Counted from the first letter of the stretch, positions 1-9,175 are shown. The stretch is 64,000 bases of DNA from Arthrobacter sp. D5-1 (GCF_017357425.1 NZ_CP014571.1:992001-1056000); one strand, 5' to 3'. Notes: generated by a model from the letters alone, not told the origin. Translations and numbers: made by a program.

Positions 1-835
1 CAAGGTAAGGAACGTCTTCGATCGCTTGGACACGGCCGGACTGGACCGCCGTGACACGGGCTGCGGCATCTGAGAGCAGCAGCCAGGTCATGCCCTTGGC
101 CAGCGCAGGCTTGGGGCCGTTGTAGTCGGCGAACGCCTCGAAGACGATCTTGTCGTCCTTGACTGCGGAGATGAGTTTGTACGGTCCGGAGCCGACTGGC
201 TTAGCGTCGAACGCCTTAAGGTCGGTAGCGAGTGCCTTGGGGACGATCTTGACCACTGAGATGCGGGGTCCGAAGCCGGGGAAGGCGTACTTAAGGGTGA
301 ACTCCACCGTCTTGGCGTCCAGCGGCTTGACGTCCTGGATGAAGGGAATGAACTGGGAGAACAAGGACTTGTTGGCCGGATCCATCACACGGGTGAAGGA
401 GAAAGCGACGTCCTCGGTGGTGACGGGGGAGCCGTCGTGGAATTTCGCGCCCTCGCGAATGGTCACCTGGTAGGTGGTGTCGTTGATCTTTTTGGGGTCC
501 GCTGCGGCGAGGGCGTTGTAAGGCGCGCGGGTGGCCGGGTGCAGTTCGATGAGGCCTTCGAAGATGTGCAGGTTGGCGGCCATCGGCGTGGCTCCGGAGG
601 AGCTGAGGGGATCGAAACCGGTGGACAGCGCGTAGGAGATGCCGGCCTCAATGGTGAGGTCCTTATTGACCGCGGCAGTGTTGGTGGTGGTACCGGTGGT
701 GGTGCTGGCAGCGCCGCCGCACGCAGAGAGTGTTGCCGTGAAGGCGGCTGCTGCACCAACTGCGCCGCTTAGCTTCAGGAAGTTCCGGCGGCTGGCGTCG
801 TTGACCAGCGGCAGGCTGTGGATCGTCTTGCTCAT
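1..835 (-). CDS. Oligopeptide/dipeptide ABC transporter solute-binding lipoprotein (family 5), 3' end cut by window
   Basis: The minus-strand reading frame starts at the ATG at 833-835 and stays open to the window edge, giving about 278 residues without a stop. The N-terminus has a twin-arginine motif (SRRNFLK, residues 16-22), a hydrophobic stretch and a lipobox (LSAC), so it is probably Tat-exported and lipid-anchored. A Thr-rich linker follows, then family-5 solute-binding features such as the [20 protein letters not shown] stretch. It would capture peptides or other small solutes for an ABC importer. The permease and ATPase genes should lie outside the window, downstream. It is divergent from a GntR-type regulator with two operator-like palindromes between them, so regulation by that protein is likely. 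The substrate is unknown. Confidence 0.88.
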   Translation of the reverse strand, partial: MSKTIHSLPLVNDASRRNFLKLSGAVGAAAAFTATLSACGGAASTTTGTTTNTAAVNKDLTIEAGISYALSTGFDPLSSSGATPMAANLHIFEGLIELHPATRAPYNALAAADPKKINDTTYQVTIREGAKFHDGSPVTTEDVAFSFTRVMDPANKSLFSQFIPFIQDVKPLDAKTVEFTLKYAFPGFGPRISVVKIVPKALATDLKAFDAKPVGSGPYKLISAVKDDKIVFEAFADYNGPKPALAKGMTWLLLSDAAARVTAVQSGRVQAIEDVPYL

Positions 836-866
836 AGGGTGCCTCACCATTCGCGTTTCGTGGGTT

Positions 867-887
867 ATCGGATGTAGGACGTCCGAT
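867..887. promoter_or_regulatory. Operator-like palindrome, site 1, between SBP gene and GntR regulator
   Basis: A 21-bp inverted repeat with perfect 6-bp outer arms ATCGGA and TCCGAT. The halves read ATCGGATGT and ACGTCCGAT around a 3-bp centre. It lies 32 bp upstream of the solute-binding protein start, where a repressor would control that gene. Its form fits the sites bound by FCD-type GntR dimers. Apart from this and site 2, nothing else is evident in the gap 836-1173. Confidence 0.6.
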
Positions 888-1028
888 GCTCGTATGGAAA
901 CTGTAAGGGCGGTCACAACGGAACGTCAAGTGAGAATGTGCGCTTGGGTTGCTGCCGCGCGCCTGGCGGCCTGCCGGCTGCGGCCGGTCCTGAGGGGAAA
1001 TCTCAACGATTTCCCAGTACATAGCTAT

Positions 1029-1049
1029 GACGGAGGTGGGACATCCGAT
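1029..1049. promoter_or_regulatory. Operator-like palindrome, site 2, upstream of GntR regulator
   Basis: This site has the same layout as site 1: right half ACATCCGAT (1041-1049), 3-bp centre, and a weaker left half containing CGGA and GT at matching positions. It lies 125 bp upstream of the regulator gene. Two sites of one design in one divergent intergenic region suggest that the regulator controls both itself and the transporter. Confidence 0.5.
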
Positions 1050-1173
1050 ATTGTATGTTGCGAGTCACTCATTCTGGGGTGGGCACTAAGCTCGCCTCAA
1101 TATTAACACCGCACCTGCTCTCGGAACCGGCCTTTGCCGGTCTGCGGGCCGGTGCATCGGCAAGGAGAAAGCC

Positions 1174-1902
1174 ATGACAACTTCCGGTGTGGTTCCGCAG
1201 GCGCGGTTCAGTGCACAGGCCCGGCTGCGTGCGTTGCAGTCGGACATTATGGAATTGATTCTTGAGCGCGAGCTCGAGGCGGGCGATCCGTTGCCGACCG
1301 AGAGCGAGCTGTCCGGTGCCCTGGGCGTGGGCCGCAACACGCTCCGAGAGTCACTCAAGGTGCTGCAGGCCTTGGGTGTCATCGAAATCCGTCACGGCTT
1401 CGGCATGTTCGTGGCGCCGAGCAACTTTGACGCACTGGCTGACGGCCTGACGTTCAGGGGCCGGCTCTCACTGCGGCATCAGGGGCTGGAGGCCTTGCAG
1501 CTGGTGGATGTGCGCCAGGCGTTGGAGTCCGGCCTGATCGGCTCGTCCATGGATGTCATGACCAAAGAACAGCTCGCGTCCATCGAAGAAGCCGTGAAGC
1601 AGATGGAAGAGCTGGCCGCTGCCGGCGAAAACTTCGTGGCCGCGGACGCCGAATTCCACCGTCGCCTCTTCGAACCCCTCAACAACGAGCTCCTGATCAA
1701 CCTCATGGGCGTGTTCTGGAAGGTGTACCGGAAGATCCACGTGGAGATCGGTCCAGGGAACGAGGACCTGGCGAAGACTGCTGCGATGCACCGAGACATT
1801 TACGGAGCTGTGGCGGCAGGGGACAAGGTCCTGGCGTCCGAGCTGCTCAACCGACACTTCGATGGCATCCGCCGCCGCATCAGCGAGGCAGTCGGGGAGT
1901 AA
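1174..1902 (+). CDS. GntR-family transcriptional regulator, FadR/FCD type
   Basis: A 242-residue DNA-binding regulator. The N-terminal winged helix-turn-helix (about residues 15-80) has the GntR pattern LPTESELSGALGVGRNTLRE. The C-terminal all-helical FCD domain (about 100-235) carries the expected histidine-containing helices (AEFHRRLFEP, AAMHRDIYGA, LLNRHFDGIR) that bind a metal and a small organic acid in this family. The start is supported by an AAGGAG-like site (1160-1165) before the ATG. It is divergent from the solute-binding protein gene and is probably its local ligand-responsive regulator. The ligand is not predictable. Confidence 0.9.
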   Translation: MTTSGVVPQARFSAQARLRALQSDIMELILERELEAGDPLPTESELSGALGVGRNTLRESLKVLQALGVIEIRHGFGMFVAPSNFDALADGLTFRGRLSLRHQGLEALQLVDVRQALESGLIGSSMDVMTKEQLASIEEAVKQMEELAAAGENFVAADAEFHRRLFEPLNNELLINLMGVFWKVYRKIHVEIGPGNEDLAKTAAMHRDIYGAVAAGDKVLASELLNRHFDGIRRRISEAVGE

Positions 1903-1919
1903 ACGCCCCGTACTTAACG

Positions 1920-1964
1920 AAAGGGCCGTCGTCGTACTTTTGAAAAGTACGACGACGGCCCTTT
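1920..1964 (+). terminator. Very strong hairpin terminator after GntR gene
   Basis: A perfect 22-bp inverted repeat with a single-base centre (1942), beginning 18 bp after the regulator's stop codon. The outer arms are AAAGGG and CCCTTT. It contains the CGTCGTC/GACGACG block also found in the terminators at 4277 and 42015. Confidence 0.85.
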
Positions 1965-2023
1965 GCGTTCGGCGTGCAAGTCACCGCACATGCAAGTCAG
2001 TGGGGCTGGCCCGGGCACAACAA

Positions 2024-2055
2024 AAGACCCGCACCGGCGAACCGGTGCGGGTCTT
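2024..2055 (-). terminator. Terminator downstream of tRNA-Arg
   Basis: A 14-bp perfect stem (2024-2037 and 2042-2055) with a 4-nt loop. On the minus strand it is followed by a T-rich run (complement of CAAAA). It lies 7 bp beyond the 3' end of the tRNA. Confidence 0.8.
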
Positions 2056-2061
2056 GATTTG

Positions 2062-2135
<74 letters not shown>

Positions 2136-2419
2136 ATTTCGTGTGATTCTCGGCGGTCTGTTTCTCTGACCCCCTCGAACCTCAATAAACTTTACAGAAG
2201 TTCATGTGAAGTTCCAAATCGAAAAGCTGTAATCTGCGCAACTAGACCGGTCTACGTGACCTTAGTCACTTAAATCTCCGTTCTGGCTAACCCAACCCCT
2301 TATTTCTAGCGGTTTTTACTTTTGGGCTGTGTGGATGTCCGATGTCTGACAACGGATTGGTCTGGTCCGCGGCCCCTATCGTTTAGGACACACCACTGAA
2401 CCCGAGGAAGGGAACCGCA

Positions 2420-4246
2420 ATGGGCGATCTGGCGCGACTGCCGCTGCTTGAGAAGGCACCTACTACGCATGCACGCCTGCTGGCCTGGGTTGAGGAAGTT
2501 GCCGAGCTGACTCAGCCGGACCGCATCCACTGGGTTGATGGCAGCGAAGCAGAAAACAAGAAGCTCACCGACGAACTCGTTGAGGCCGGCACGTTGAAGC
2601 GGCTGAACCCGGAGACGTTCCCGAACTCTTTCGCAGCATTCTCCGACCCTGCTGACGTTGCCCGTGTAGAAGAGCAGACCTTCATCTGCTCCGAGAACGA
2701 GCGCGACGCAGGCTTCACCAACAACTGGATGGCCCCGGCCGAAATGAAGCAGAAGCTGCGCGGATTGTTCGCCGGCTCCATGCGCGGCCGCACCATGTAC
2801 GTCATTCCGTTCGTCATGGGCCACCTGGATGCCGAGGACCCCAAGTTTGGCGTCGAGATCACCGACTCCGCCTACGTTGTTGCCTCCATGCGCATCATGG
2901 CCCGCATCGGCACGGATGTCCTGGACCGCATCACACAGACCGACGCCTTCTTCGTCCCCGCCCTCCACTCGCTGGGTGCACCGCTGGAAGCCGGCCAGGC
3001 TGACGTTGCCTGGCCGTGCAACACGGACAAGTGGATTGTGCACTTCCCCGAAGAGCGCTCCATCTGGTCCTTCGGCTCCGGCTACGGCGGAAACGCCCTC
3101 CTGGGCAAGAAGTGCTACGCGCTGCGCATCGCTTCGGTGATGGCACGCGACGAAGGCTGGCTGGCCGAGCACATGCTCATCCTTAAGCTGACCTCGCCGG
3201 AGCAGAAGACCTACTACGTTTCCGCGGCATTCCCGTCCGCTTGTGGCAAGACCAACCTTGCGTTGCTCGACCCCACCATCAAGGGCTGGAAGGTTGAGAC
3301 CCTTGGCGACGACATCACGTGGATGCGCTTCGGCAAGGAAGGCGAACTCCGCGCCGTCAACCCCGAAGCCGGCCTTTTCGGCGTTGCACCGGGTACCGGC
3401 TGGGGCACCAACCCGAACGCCATGCGCGCCATCGCCAAGGGCAACAGCATCTTCACCAACGTGGCACTGACCGACGACGGTGGCGTCTGGTGGGAAGGTA
3501 TGACGGAGGAAACTCCGGCGCACCTGACCGACTGGCGCGGCGAGTCCTGGACTCCGGACTCCGACGCCCCGGCAGCGCACCCGAACTCCCGCTTCTGCAC
3601 GCCGATCGACCAGATCGACATGCTGGCCGAGGAATACTTCAGCCCGGAAGGCGTGGAGCTCTCCGCAATCCTGTTCGGCGGCCGACGCAAGACCACCATC
3701 CCGCTGGTCACCGAGGCCCGCGACTGGTCCAACGGCATCTTCATGGGTTCCACGCTGTCCTCCGAGACCACCGCTGCTGCCGCCGGTGCCGTCGGCGTCG
3801 TCCGCCGCGACCCCATGGCCATGCTGCCGTTCATCGGCTACGACGCGGGGGACTACCTGAATCACTGGGTGAACCTGTCCGCCAAGGCCAATCCGGAGCG
3901 ACTGCCAAAGATCTTCCTGGTCAACTGGTTCCGTCGCACGGCCGAAGGCGGCTTCGCCTGGCCTGGCTTCGGAGACAACGCCCGTGTGCTCAAATGGGCC
4001 ATCGAGCGTCTCGAGGGCAAGGCCGACGCTGTGGAAACGCCGATCGGCTTCGTGCCCACCGGCGAATCCATCGACCTGGAGGGCTTGAACATGACCCCGG
4101 CCGAGGTTGAGTCGGCTGTTCGAGTCGATCCTGAGGAATGGGCAACTGAGTTGGCATCCATTGAAGAATGGTTCGCGAACTTCGGCGATTCGCTCCCGGC
4201 GGCGCTCCAGTCCGAGCTGGACGGTCTGAAGACCCGTCTGGGCTAG
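2420..4246 (+). CDS. pckG: Phosphoenolpyruvate carboxykinase (GTP)
   Basis: A cytosolic enzyme of gluconeogenesis and anaplerosis that interconverts oxaloacetate + GTP with PEP + CO2. At 608 residues it has the usual length of the GTP-dependent family. The nucleotide-binding loop [13 protein letters not shown] is at residues 270-282, and [12 protein letters not shown] and [10 protein letters not shown] are further family signatures. The start follows a GAGGAAGGGAA ribosome site. The gene is monocistronic: a tRNA and a 280-bp leader/promoter region precede it and a strong terminator follows. Half-matches to the GntR motif at 2333-2350 are too weak to assign regulation. Confidence 0.97.
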   Translation: MGDLARLPLLEKAPTTHARLLAWVEEVAELTQPDRIHWVDGSEAENKKLTDELVEAGTLKRLNPETFPNSFAAFSDPADVARVEEQTFICSENERDAGFTNNWMAPAEMKQKLRGLFAGSMRGRTMYVIPFVMGHLDAEDPKFGVEITDSAYVVASMRIMARIGTDVLDRITQTDAFFVPALHSLGAPLEAGQADVAWPCNTDKWIVHFPEERSIWSFGSGYGGNALLGKKCYALRIASVMARDEGWLAEHMLILKLTSPEQKTYYVSAAFPSACGKTNLALLDPTIKGWKVETLGDDITWMRFGKEGELRAVNPEAGLFGVAPGTGWGTNPNAMRAIAKGNSIFTNVALTDDGGVWWEGMTEETPAHLTDWRGESWTPDSDAPAAHPNSRFCTPIDQIDMLAEEYFSPEGVELSAILFGGRRKTTIPLVTEARDWSNGIFMGSTLSSETTAAAAGAVGVVRRDPMAMLPFIGYDAGDYLNHWVNLSAKANPERLPKIFLVNWFRRTAEGGFAWPGFGDNARVLKWAIERLEGKADAVETPIGFVPTGESIDLEGLNMTPAEVESAVRVDPEEWATELASIEEWFANFGDSLPAALQSELDGLKTRLG

Positions 4247-4276
4247 ACCTCTTAGGAACAACGGCGTTCTTAAGTG

Positions 4277-4328
4277 AACGACGACGGCCCGTCACCTTTC
4301 GATTGAAAGGTGGCGGGCCGCCGTCGTT
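4277..4328 (+). terminator. Bidirectional terminator after pckG
   Basis: A long hairpin: AACGACGACGGCCCG at the left pairs with CGGGCCGCCGTCGTT at the right, continued by CACCTTTC/GAAAGGTG. It begins 30 bp after the pckG stop. The gap from here to 4491 shows nothing else. Confidence 0.85.
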
Positions 4329-4491
4329 CTTGCGGCAGATGTCACCGGCGGGTTTTCCTGCCTTGGTTGGCGGGCCGCACGTCCGGGCCCAAGACTTCGT
4401 TGTGGATCCGGGTGGAAGTCGGTGTTCGCAGCGTCTGCCGTCATTGCCCACTGAGTGCCCAGCCCACCCAAGGTGCCGGAACGGTGGCCCC

Positions 4492-4962
4492 TTATGGCTG
4501 GGCGGCCGGTACCCTGAACTCCGGCCGCAGCCCGATGGACTGGAACACCGGGTTCATCTGGCGGGCGTGGGGGAGAGAAGCGATAACCACGGTATCCAGT
4601 TCGGTGTAGAACGCTTCCCTGGCCCGATTCATCGCGTGGCGAAGGGCGCATTCATTGATGAGCGGGCAGTTCTTGGTGGGGGACTGGCACTCCGCTGGAT
4701 CCTGTCGGCTGTCCAGATGCCTCAGGACTTCCCCAACGGTGGCTCGCCGCCCTGATTCATTGAGCCGGGAACCGCCCAGCCGTCCTCGTTCAACGTCGAT
4801 ATATCCCAGGGCACGGAGGCGGACCATGGCCTTGCTGACATGGTTGTACGGTGTACCCACGGCATCCGCCACTGCCTGGGTGGTCAGGAGCAAACCTTCG
4901 GGGGCCGCGGCCAACACCATGATGGCGCGGAGGCTGACATCTGCGAACGCGTTGATTTTCAT
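4492..4962 (-). CDS. Rrf2-family transcriptional regulator, NsrR-like
   Basis: A 156-residue regulator with an N-terminal winged helix (about residues 1-60, MKINAFADVSLRAIMVL start) and three cysteines spaced C-X6-C-X5-C in ECQSPTKNCPLINEC. That is the position and spacing used for the [Fe-S] cluster of NsrR nitric-oxide sensors and related Rrf2 proteins. An NsrR-like role is inferred. No flavohaemoglobin (hmp) gene lies nearby, so the targets must be elsewhere. It follows the phosphohexomutase and a hypothetical gene on the same strand, with a 40-bp gap, and may be partly co-transcribed with them. Confidence 0.88.
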   Translation of the reverse strand: MKINAFADVSLRAIMVLAAAPEGLLLTTQAVADAVGTPYNHVSKAMVRLRALGYIDVERGRLGGSRLNESGRRATVGEVLRHLDSRQDPAECQSPTKNCPLINECALRHAMNRAREAFYTELDTVVIASLPHARQMNPVFQSIGLRPEFRVPAAQP

Positions 4963-5002
4963 GGCATCAGCTCCCGGGTAGGGTCCAGCTCACGGGCAGG
5001 GT

Positions 5003-5458
5003 CTAGTCCACCCAGATGGATGGCTCGTGTGTATCGGGTTCCATCGCGCTGAAGGCAAAGCCCTCCGCCGTGGGAGTGTACGGAATGATCGCTGCCAGGA
5101 CTTCGCCGTTCCGGTGTTCGGCTGCACCATGGATACCGTCGGACCCATGGTCCGGCAGGCTGACGTCGCTCACCACTGCTACGGCCCGGTAATCGTCCCG
5201 GCCCTGTCGCAGCAGATCATGGACGTCGGTCAGCATTTGGCCGGCGTCGACGTCACCGTTTTCGTCCGGCTCACCGGGAGCAATCATCACTATCCGCAGT
5301 TCGCCGTCGTTGGACAGCGTGATGCCGAAAGGGAAAAATCCGCCGTTCTGCTGGATGTGTTCCTGGGCAGTGCCCAAAGCGGTGCCCAAGGTTTCACGGA
5401 GTTCGCGGTCCTGGTCGGTTTCTTCCGGGACGTCTGTGGCAGCGTGCTGATCGTTCAT
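5003..5458 (-). CDS. Conserved-looking hypothetical protein
   Basis: A 151-residue acidic protein, family not recognised. It has no signal peptide or membrane segment. A predicted mixed alpha/beta core (FFPFGITLSNDGELRIVMIA) is followed by a second half resembling a regular alpha/beta fold. The frame is open further upstream (to 5584), but the ATG at 5458 fits best because it lies 8 bp after the stop of the phosphohexomutase gene, with which it is probably co-transcribed. Codon usage is typical of the genome. The function is unknown. Confidence 0.75.
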   Translation of the reverse strand: MNDQHAATDVPEETDQDRELRETLGTALGTAQEHIQQNGGFFPFGITLSNDGELRIVMIAPGEPDENGDVDAGQMLTDVHDLLRQGRDDYRAVAVVSDVSLPDHGSDGIHGAAEHRNGEVLAAIIPYTPTAEGFAFSAMEPDTHEPSIWVD

Positions 5459-5466
5459 GCCTGAAC

Positions 5467-6885
5467 CTAGGCCCGGACCAGTGCGAGGACGCGGTCGCGG
5501 ATCTTTTCCATGGTGGGCTGATCCTTCGCTTCGGCGTTCAGGCGGAGGAAGGGTTCGGTGTTGGAGGGGCGCAAGTTGAACCACCAGCTGCCGTCCTTGG
5601 CCGTAAAGGTGCTGCCGTCCATGTGGTCGATGTCAATGTCTTCTGTTTCAAAGTCGGCGCGGACGCGTTCAACGGCGGCTGCTTTGTCCTCGATCTCGGA
5701 GTTGATTTCTCCGGAAGAGACGTAGGGCTCGTACTGGCGGCCGAGTTCGGACAACGGACCGTCCTGCTCGCCCAAAGCAGCCAGGACGTGCATGGCGGCG
5801 AGCATGCCGGTATCGGCGTTCCAGAAGTCCCGGAAGTAGAAGTGAGCGGAGTGCTCCCCGCCGAACACGGCACCTTCTTCGGCCATGACGGCTTTGATGA
5901 AGGAGTGTCCCACACGGGTCCGTACCGCACGGCCGCCATCCTTGGCGACGAGCTCCGGGACGGCTTTTGAGGTGAGGAGGTTGTGGATGATCACAGGGGT
6001 TTCTTCCCCTGCGGCCTGGGCACGGGCGATTTCGCGCCGGGCCACCATGCCGGTGATTGCAGACGGCGAGACAGACTCGCCCTTCTCGTCGATCACGAAG
6101 CAGCGGTCAGCGTCGCCGTCGAATGCCAGACCGATGTCCGCGCCGTGCTTGACGACGGCGGCCTGCAGGTCGCGCAGGTTCTCCGGCTCCAGGGGGTTGG
6201 CCGGGTGGTTGGGGAAAGAACCATCCAGTTCAAAGTACAGCGGGACAATCTCAAACGGCAGTGCCGGGAGCAGTTTGTCGCCAAGGACTGCCGGGGTGGT
6301 CAGCCCCGCCATGCCATTACCGGCGTCGACCACGATCTTCAGCGGACGGGAGCCGGAAAGGTCCACGAGCTGGCGCAGGTATTCCGAGTAGTCCTTCAGC
6401 ACATCACGCACGCCGATCTCGCCGCGGGTACCCGCAGCCGGGATGGTCCCGGAGTTCAGGTACTGCTCTGCCAAGGCCTGGATTTCCTTCAGGCCGGACT
6501 CCGAGGAGATGGGCTGGGCGCCGGCTTTGGCCATTTTGATGCCGTTGTATTCTGCCGGGTTGTGGCTGGCCGTGAACGTGGCACCGGCAGCGTTCAACGC
6601 ACCGCAAGCGTAGTAGAGCTCATCGGTGGAGATCAGGTCCAACAGAAGGACGTTCGCTCCGCGCGTTGCTGCGCCGTTGGCGAAGGCCTGGCTGAACTCC
6701 GGAGAGGACGGACGCATGTCCCCTCCGACCAGGACGGTCTCGCCTTCGAGGCCCAGGACGTCGATAAAGGCAGCACCCACGGCCTCGACGATTTCCGCCG
6801 TGATGGACTCACCAACGATCCCACGGACGTCATACGCCTTAAAGGATGCCGAGAGGTCGAATGTCTTGTTCTGCTCGCTAGTCAC
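5467..6885 (-). CDS. manB: Phosphomannomutase/phosphoglucomutase (alpha-D-phosphohexomutase)
   Basis: A cytosolic enzyme that interconverts hexose 6- and 1-phosphates, supplying mannose 1-phosphate or glucose 1-phosphate for cell-wall glycans. At 472 residues it has all family signatures: phosphoserine loop TASHNPAEYNGIK, Mg-binding loop DGDADRCFVID, and C-terminal phosphate-binding loop RPSNTEPFLR. The frame is open upstream to 7137, but conserved sequence begins at the GTG at 6885 (VTSEQNKTFDLSASFKAYDV). It is divergent from recQ across a short region with two DnaA-box-like sites. The gene symbol is by family. Confidence 0.93.
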   Translation of the reverse strand: MTSEQNKTFDLSASFKAYDVRGIVGESITAEIVEAVGAAFIDVLGLEGETVLVGGDMRPSSPEFSQAFANGAATRGANVLLLDLISTDELYYACGALNAAGATFTASHNPAEYNGIKMAKAGAQPISSESGLKEIQALAEQYLNSGTIPAAGTRGEIGVRDVLKDYSEYLRQLVDLSGSRPLKIVVDAGNGMAGLTTPAVLGDKLLPALPFEIVPLYFELDGSFPNHPANPLEPENLRDLQAAVVKHGADIGLAFDGDADRCFVIDEKGESVSPSAITGMVARREIARAQAAGEETPVIIHNLLTSKAVPELVAKDGGRAVRTRVGHSFIKAVMAEEGAVFGGEHSAHFYFRDFWNADTGMLAAMHVLAALGEQDGPLSELGRQYEPYVSSGEINSEIEDKAAAVERVRADFETEDIDIDHMDGSTFTAKDGSWWFNLRPSNTEPFLRLNAEAKDQPTMEKIRDRVLALVRA

Positions 6886-6937
6886 GCGCTCAATCCTACT
6901 GTGGCAACGCAAACGGGCTGGAATGCGGAACCTGGCT

Positions 6938-6958
6938 TGTGGATAATCGTTGTCCACA
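6938..6958. promoter_or_regulatory. Pair of inverted DnaA boxes between manB and recQ
   Basis: TGTGGATAA at 6938-6946 is, on the minus strand, the perfect consensus box TTATCCACA. TTGTCCACA at 6950-6958 is the form favoured by high-GC actinobacteria. They face each other across 3 bp. They lie 52 bp upstream of the recQ start and 53 bp upstream of the manB start. Confidence 0.6.
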
Positions 6959-7009
6959 TAGCAGGACCTGCAGGTTATGGCTGTCAGGGTCGGCTGGAAT
7001 ACTGGGGTG

Positions 7010-9175
7010 ATGGCCAACAACTCCCAGAACGCTGCCGTTTCCGTGCAATCACCTACCCAGCACCAGGCTTTGGAATGTCTGCGGGAGTTGGTGGGGCACC
7101 CGGAAGCCCAGTTCCATGACGGCCAGTACGAGGCCATCGAAGCGTTGGTTGATGCCGGACGCCGGGCCTTGGTGGTTCAGCGTACCGGTTGGGGAAAATC
7201 GGCTGTCTACTTCGTTGCCTCGCTGCTGCTGCGCAGGCGGGGTGCGGGCCCCACTCTGATTGTTTCGCCGTTGCTGGCGCTCATGCGGGACCAGGTTGCC
7301 GCTGCCGCACGGGCAGGAGTCCGGGCTGTGGCCATCAACTCCGCCAATGCCCTGGAATGGGACACCGTCCTGGCCCAATTGGCCGCTGATGAGGTGGATG
7401 TCCTCCTGGTCTCTCCTGAACGGCTGACCAACCCCTCCTTCCGGGAGAACCAGCTCCCGGAACTCATCCGCCGTACCGGCCTTTTGGTCATTGATGAGGC
7501 TCACTGTATTTCGGACTGGGGACATGACTTCCGTCCGGATTACCGCCGGATTGCGGACCTCATTGCACAACTGCCGGCGTCGGTTCCCGTCCTGGCCACC
7601 ACGGCCACCGCCAATTCCAGGGTGGTCCATGACATCGAGGAGCAACTCGGTGATGGCGTACTGACCATCCGTGGCGCCCTGGGCCGTGAATCGCTGCGCC
7701 TGGGCGTCCTGACACTGCCCGATTCCCGGGACCGCTTGGGCTGGTTGCTGACGCATCTGGCGGATATGCCTGGCAGTGGCATCATTTATACGCTCACGGT
7801 CTCGGCGGCTGAGGATACTGCCAGGCTTCTGGCTGAAGCCGGACACAATGTTCTCTCATATACCGGACGCACAGACCCTGCCGGCAGGGAGCGCGCAGAA
7901 CAACTCCTTAAGGACAACCAGGTAAAGGCTCTCGTGGCCACGTCCGCCTTGGGAATGGGATTCGACAAGCCGGACCTGGGCTTTGTCATCCACCTCGGCG
8001 CGCCGTCCTCGCCTGTGGCTTACTACCAACAAGTTGGCCGTGCAGGACGTGGAGCGGCCAACGCAGATGTCCTGTTGCTTCCAGGCTCCGAGGACCGTGA
8101 AATCTGGCAGTACTTTGCCACGGCCTCCATGCCGTCGGCCGAGAAAGCGAACGCTGTCCTCACTGTCCTCGGCGAAGCCGGTTCGGCGCTGTCCACGGTG
8201 GCTCTGGAAGCCAGGGTGGATCTTCGCCGAACACCGCTGGAACTCCTCCTCAAAGTCCTGGCGGTCGATGGAGCCGTGGAACGCGTCGGTGGGGGCTGGC
8301 GCTCCACCGGGGTCCCGTGGAACTACGACGCCGATCGTTACTCACGTATTGCCGAGGCACGCGTGGACGAGCAGGATTCCATGGTGATCTACCAGGACAC
8401 CGCCGGGTGCCGCATGGAATACATCACCTCGGTGCTGGACGACGAAACCGCGGCCGCGTGTGGGCGCTGTGACAACTGCGCCGGCCGATGGTTTCCCGTG
8501 GACGTGGCAGCCTCCGCCGCCGATGCCGCAGGACAGACTCTGCGCCGGGCCGGAATAGCCGTGGAACCACGCCTTCAATGGCCCAGTGGAATGGACCGTC
8601 TCGGTGTTGCGGTCAAGGGAAAGATCAAGCCCGATGAGAGTGTGTCCGAGGGACGGATTCTTGCCAGGCTCACCGACCTTGGCTGGGGTGGGTCGCTCCG
8701 CGAACTGTTCGCTGCCGGGGCGCCGGACCGGGCGGTGGATCCAGCCATGCTGCAGGCATGTGTCCAGGTCCTGCGCGAATGGTCAGGTGCTGAGGGTGGG
8801 ACTCCCTGGAGCGGAGTCGGCCGTCCGGCAGCCGTGGTCAGTGTCCCCTCACGGAGCAAGCCGCAGTTGGTCGGGACCTTGGCTCAAGGAATCGCGGGCA
8901 TAGGGCAAATGCCCTACCTCGGACAACTGCAACCCCAGCACGGCGGGCCCACCGGCGCACGTGGAGGGAACAGTGCGTACCGGCTGGCAGGGGTGTGGGA
9001 CAGGCTGGTGGTCGGTCCCGATCTCGCCCAGGCTTTGGCGGGCCTCGGTGGCCAACCCGTGCTGTTGGTCGATGACCTCATTGACAGCCGATGGACCATG
9101 ACGGTCTCGGCCAGGGCGTTGCGCCAAGCCGGAGTGGGCGCGGTGCTGCCGCTCGCGCTGGCCCAAGCTGGGTAG
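7010..9175 (+). CDS. recQ: RecQ-family ATP-dependent DNA helicase with C-terminal phosphoribosyltransferase-like domain
   Basis: A 721-residue 3'-5' DNA helicase for recombination and repair. The helicase core (about residues 30-370) shows motif I TGWGKS, motif II DEAHCISDWGHDFRPDYRRI and motif VI QQVGRAGR. A zinc-binding RecQ-Ct segment (CR...CGRCDNC) follows at about 465-490. There is no HRDC domain. Instead the last 110 residues resemble a type I phosphoribosyltransferase, with VLLVDDLIDSRWT as the PRPP-loop-like motif. The ATG at 7010 is preferred over 6977 because the conserved region begins there; the ribosome site is weak. The PRTase activity and its purpose are unknown. Confidence 0.9.
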   Translation: MANNSQNAAVSVQSPTQHQALECLRELVGHPEAQFHDGQYEAIEALVDAGRRALVVQRTGWGKSAVYFVASLLLRRRGAGPTLIVSPLLALMRDQVAAAARAGVRAVAINSANALEWDTVLAQLAADEVDVLLVSPERLTNPSFRENQLPELIRRTGLLVIDEAHCISDWGHDFRPDYRRIADLIAQLPASVPVLATTATANSRVVHDIEEQLGDGVLTIRGALGRESLRLGVLTLPDSRDRLGWLLTHLADMPGSGIIYTLTVSAAEDTARLLAEAGHNVLSYTGRTDPAGRERAEQLLKDNQVKALVATSALGMGFDKPDLGFVIHLGAPSSPVAYYQQVGRAGRGAANADVLLLPGSEDREIWQYFATASMPSAEKANAVLTVLGEAGSALSTVALEARVDLRRTPLELLLKVLAVDGAVERVGGGWRSTGVPWNYDADRYSRIAEARVDEQDSMVIYQDTAGCRMEYITSVLDDETAAACGRCDNCAGRWFPVDVAASAADAAGQTLRRAGIAVEPRLQWPSGMDRLGVAVKGKIKPDESVSEGRILARLTDLGWGGSLRELFAAGAPDRAVDPAMLQACVQVLREWSGAEGGTPWSGVGRPAAVVSVPSRSKPQLVGTLAQGIAGIGQMPYLGQLQPQHGGPTGARGGNSAYRLAGVWDRLVVGPDLAQALAGLGGQPVLLVDDLIDSRWTMTVSARALRQAGVGAVLPLALAQAG

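Noticed and set aside
2333..2350. Possible third GntR operator upstream of pckG
   Set aside because: GGATGT is present, but the right half matches only about 5 of 9 positions of ACATCCGAT. Too weak to link pckG to the regulator at 1174.
2306..4261. 651-residue open frame antisense to pckG
   Set aside because: The plus-strand product is a clear full-length PEP carboxykinase. The antisense frame has no family features and is the expected product of GC-rich codon bias.
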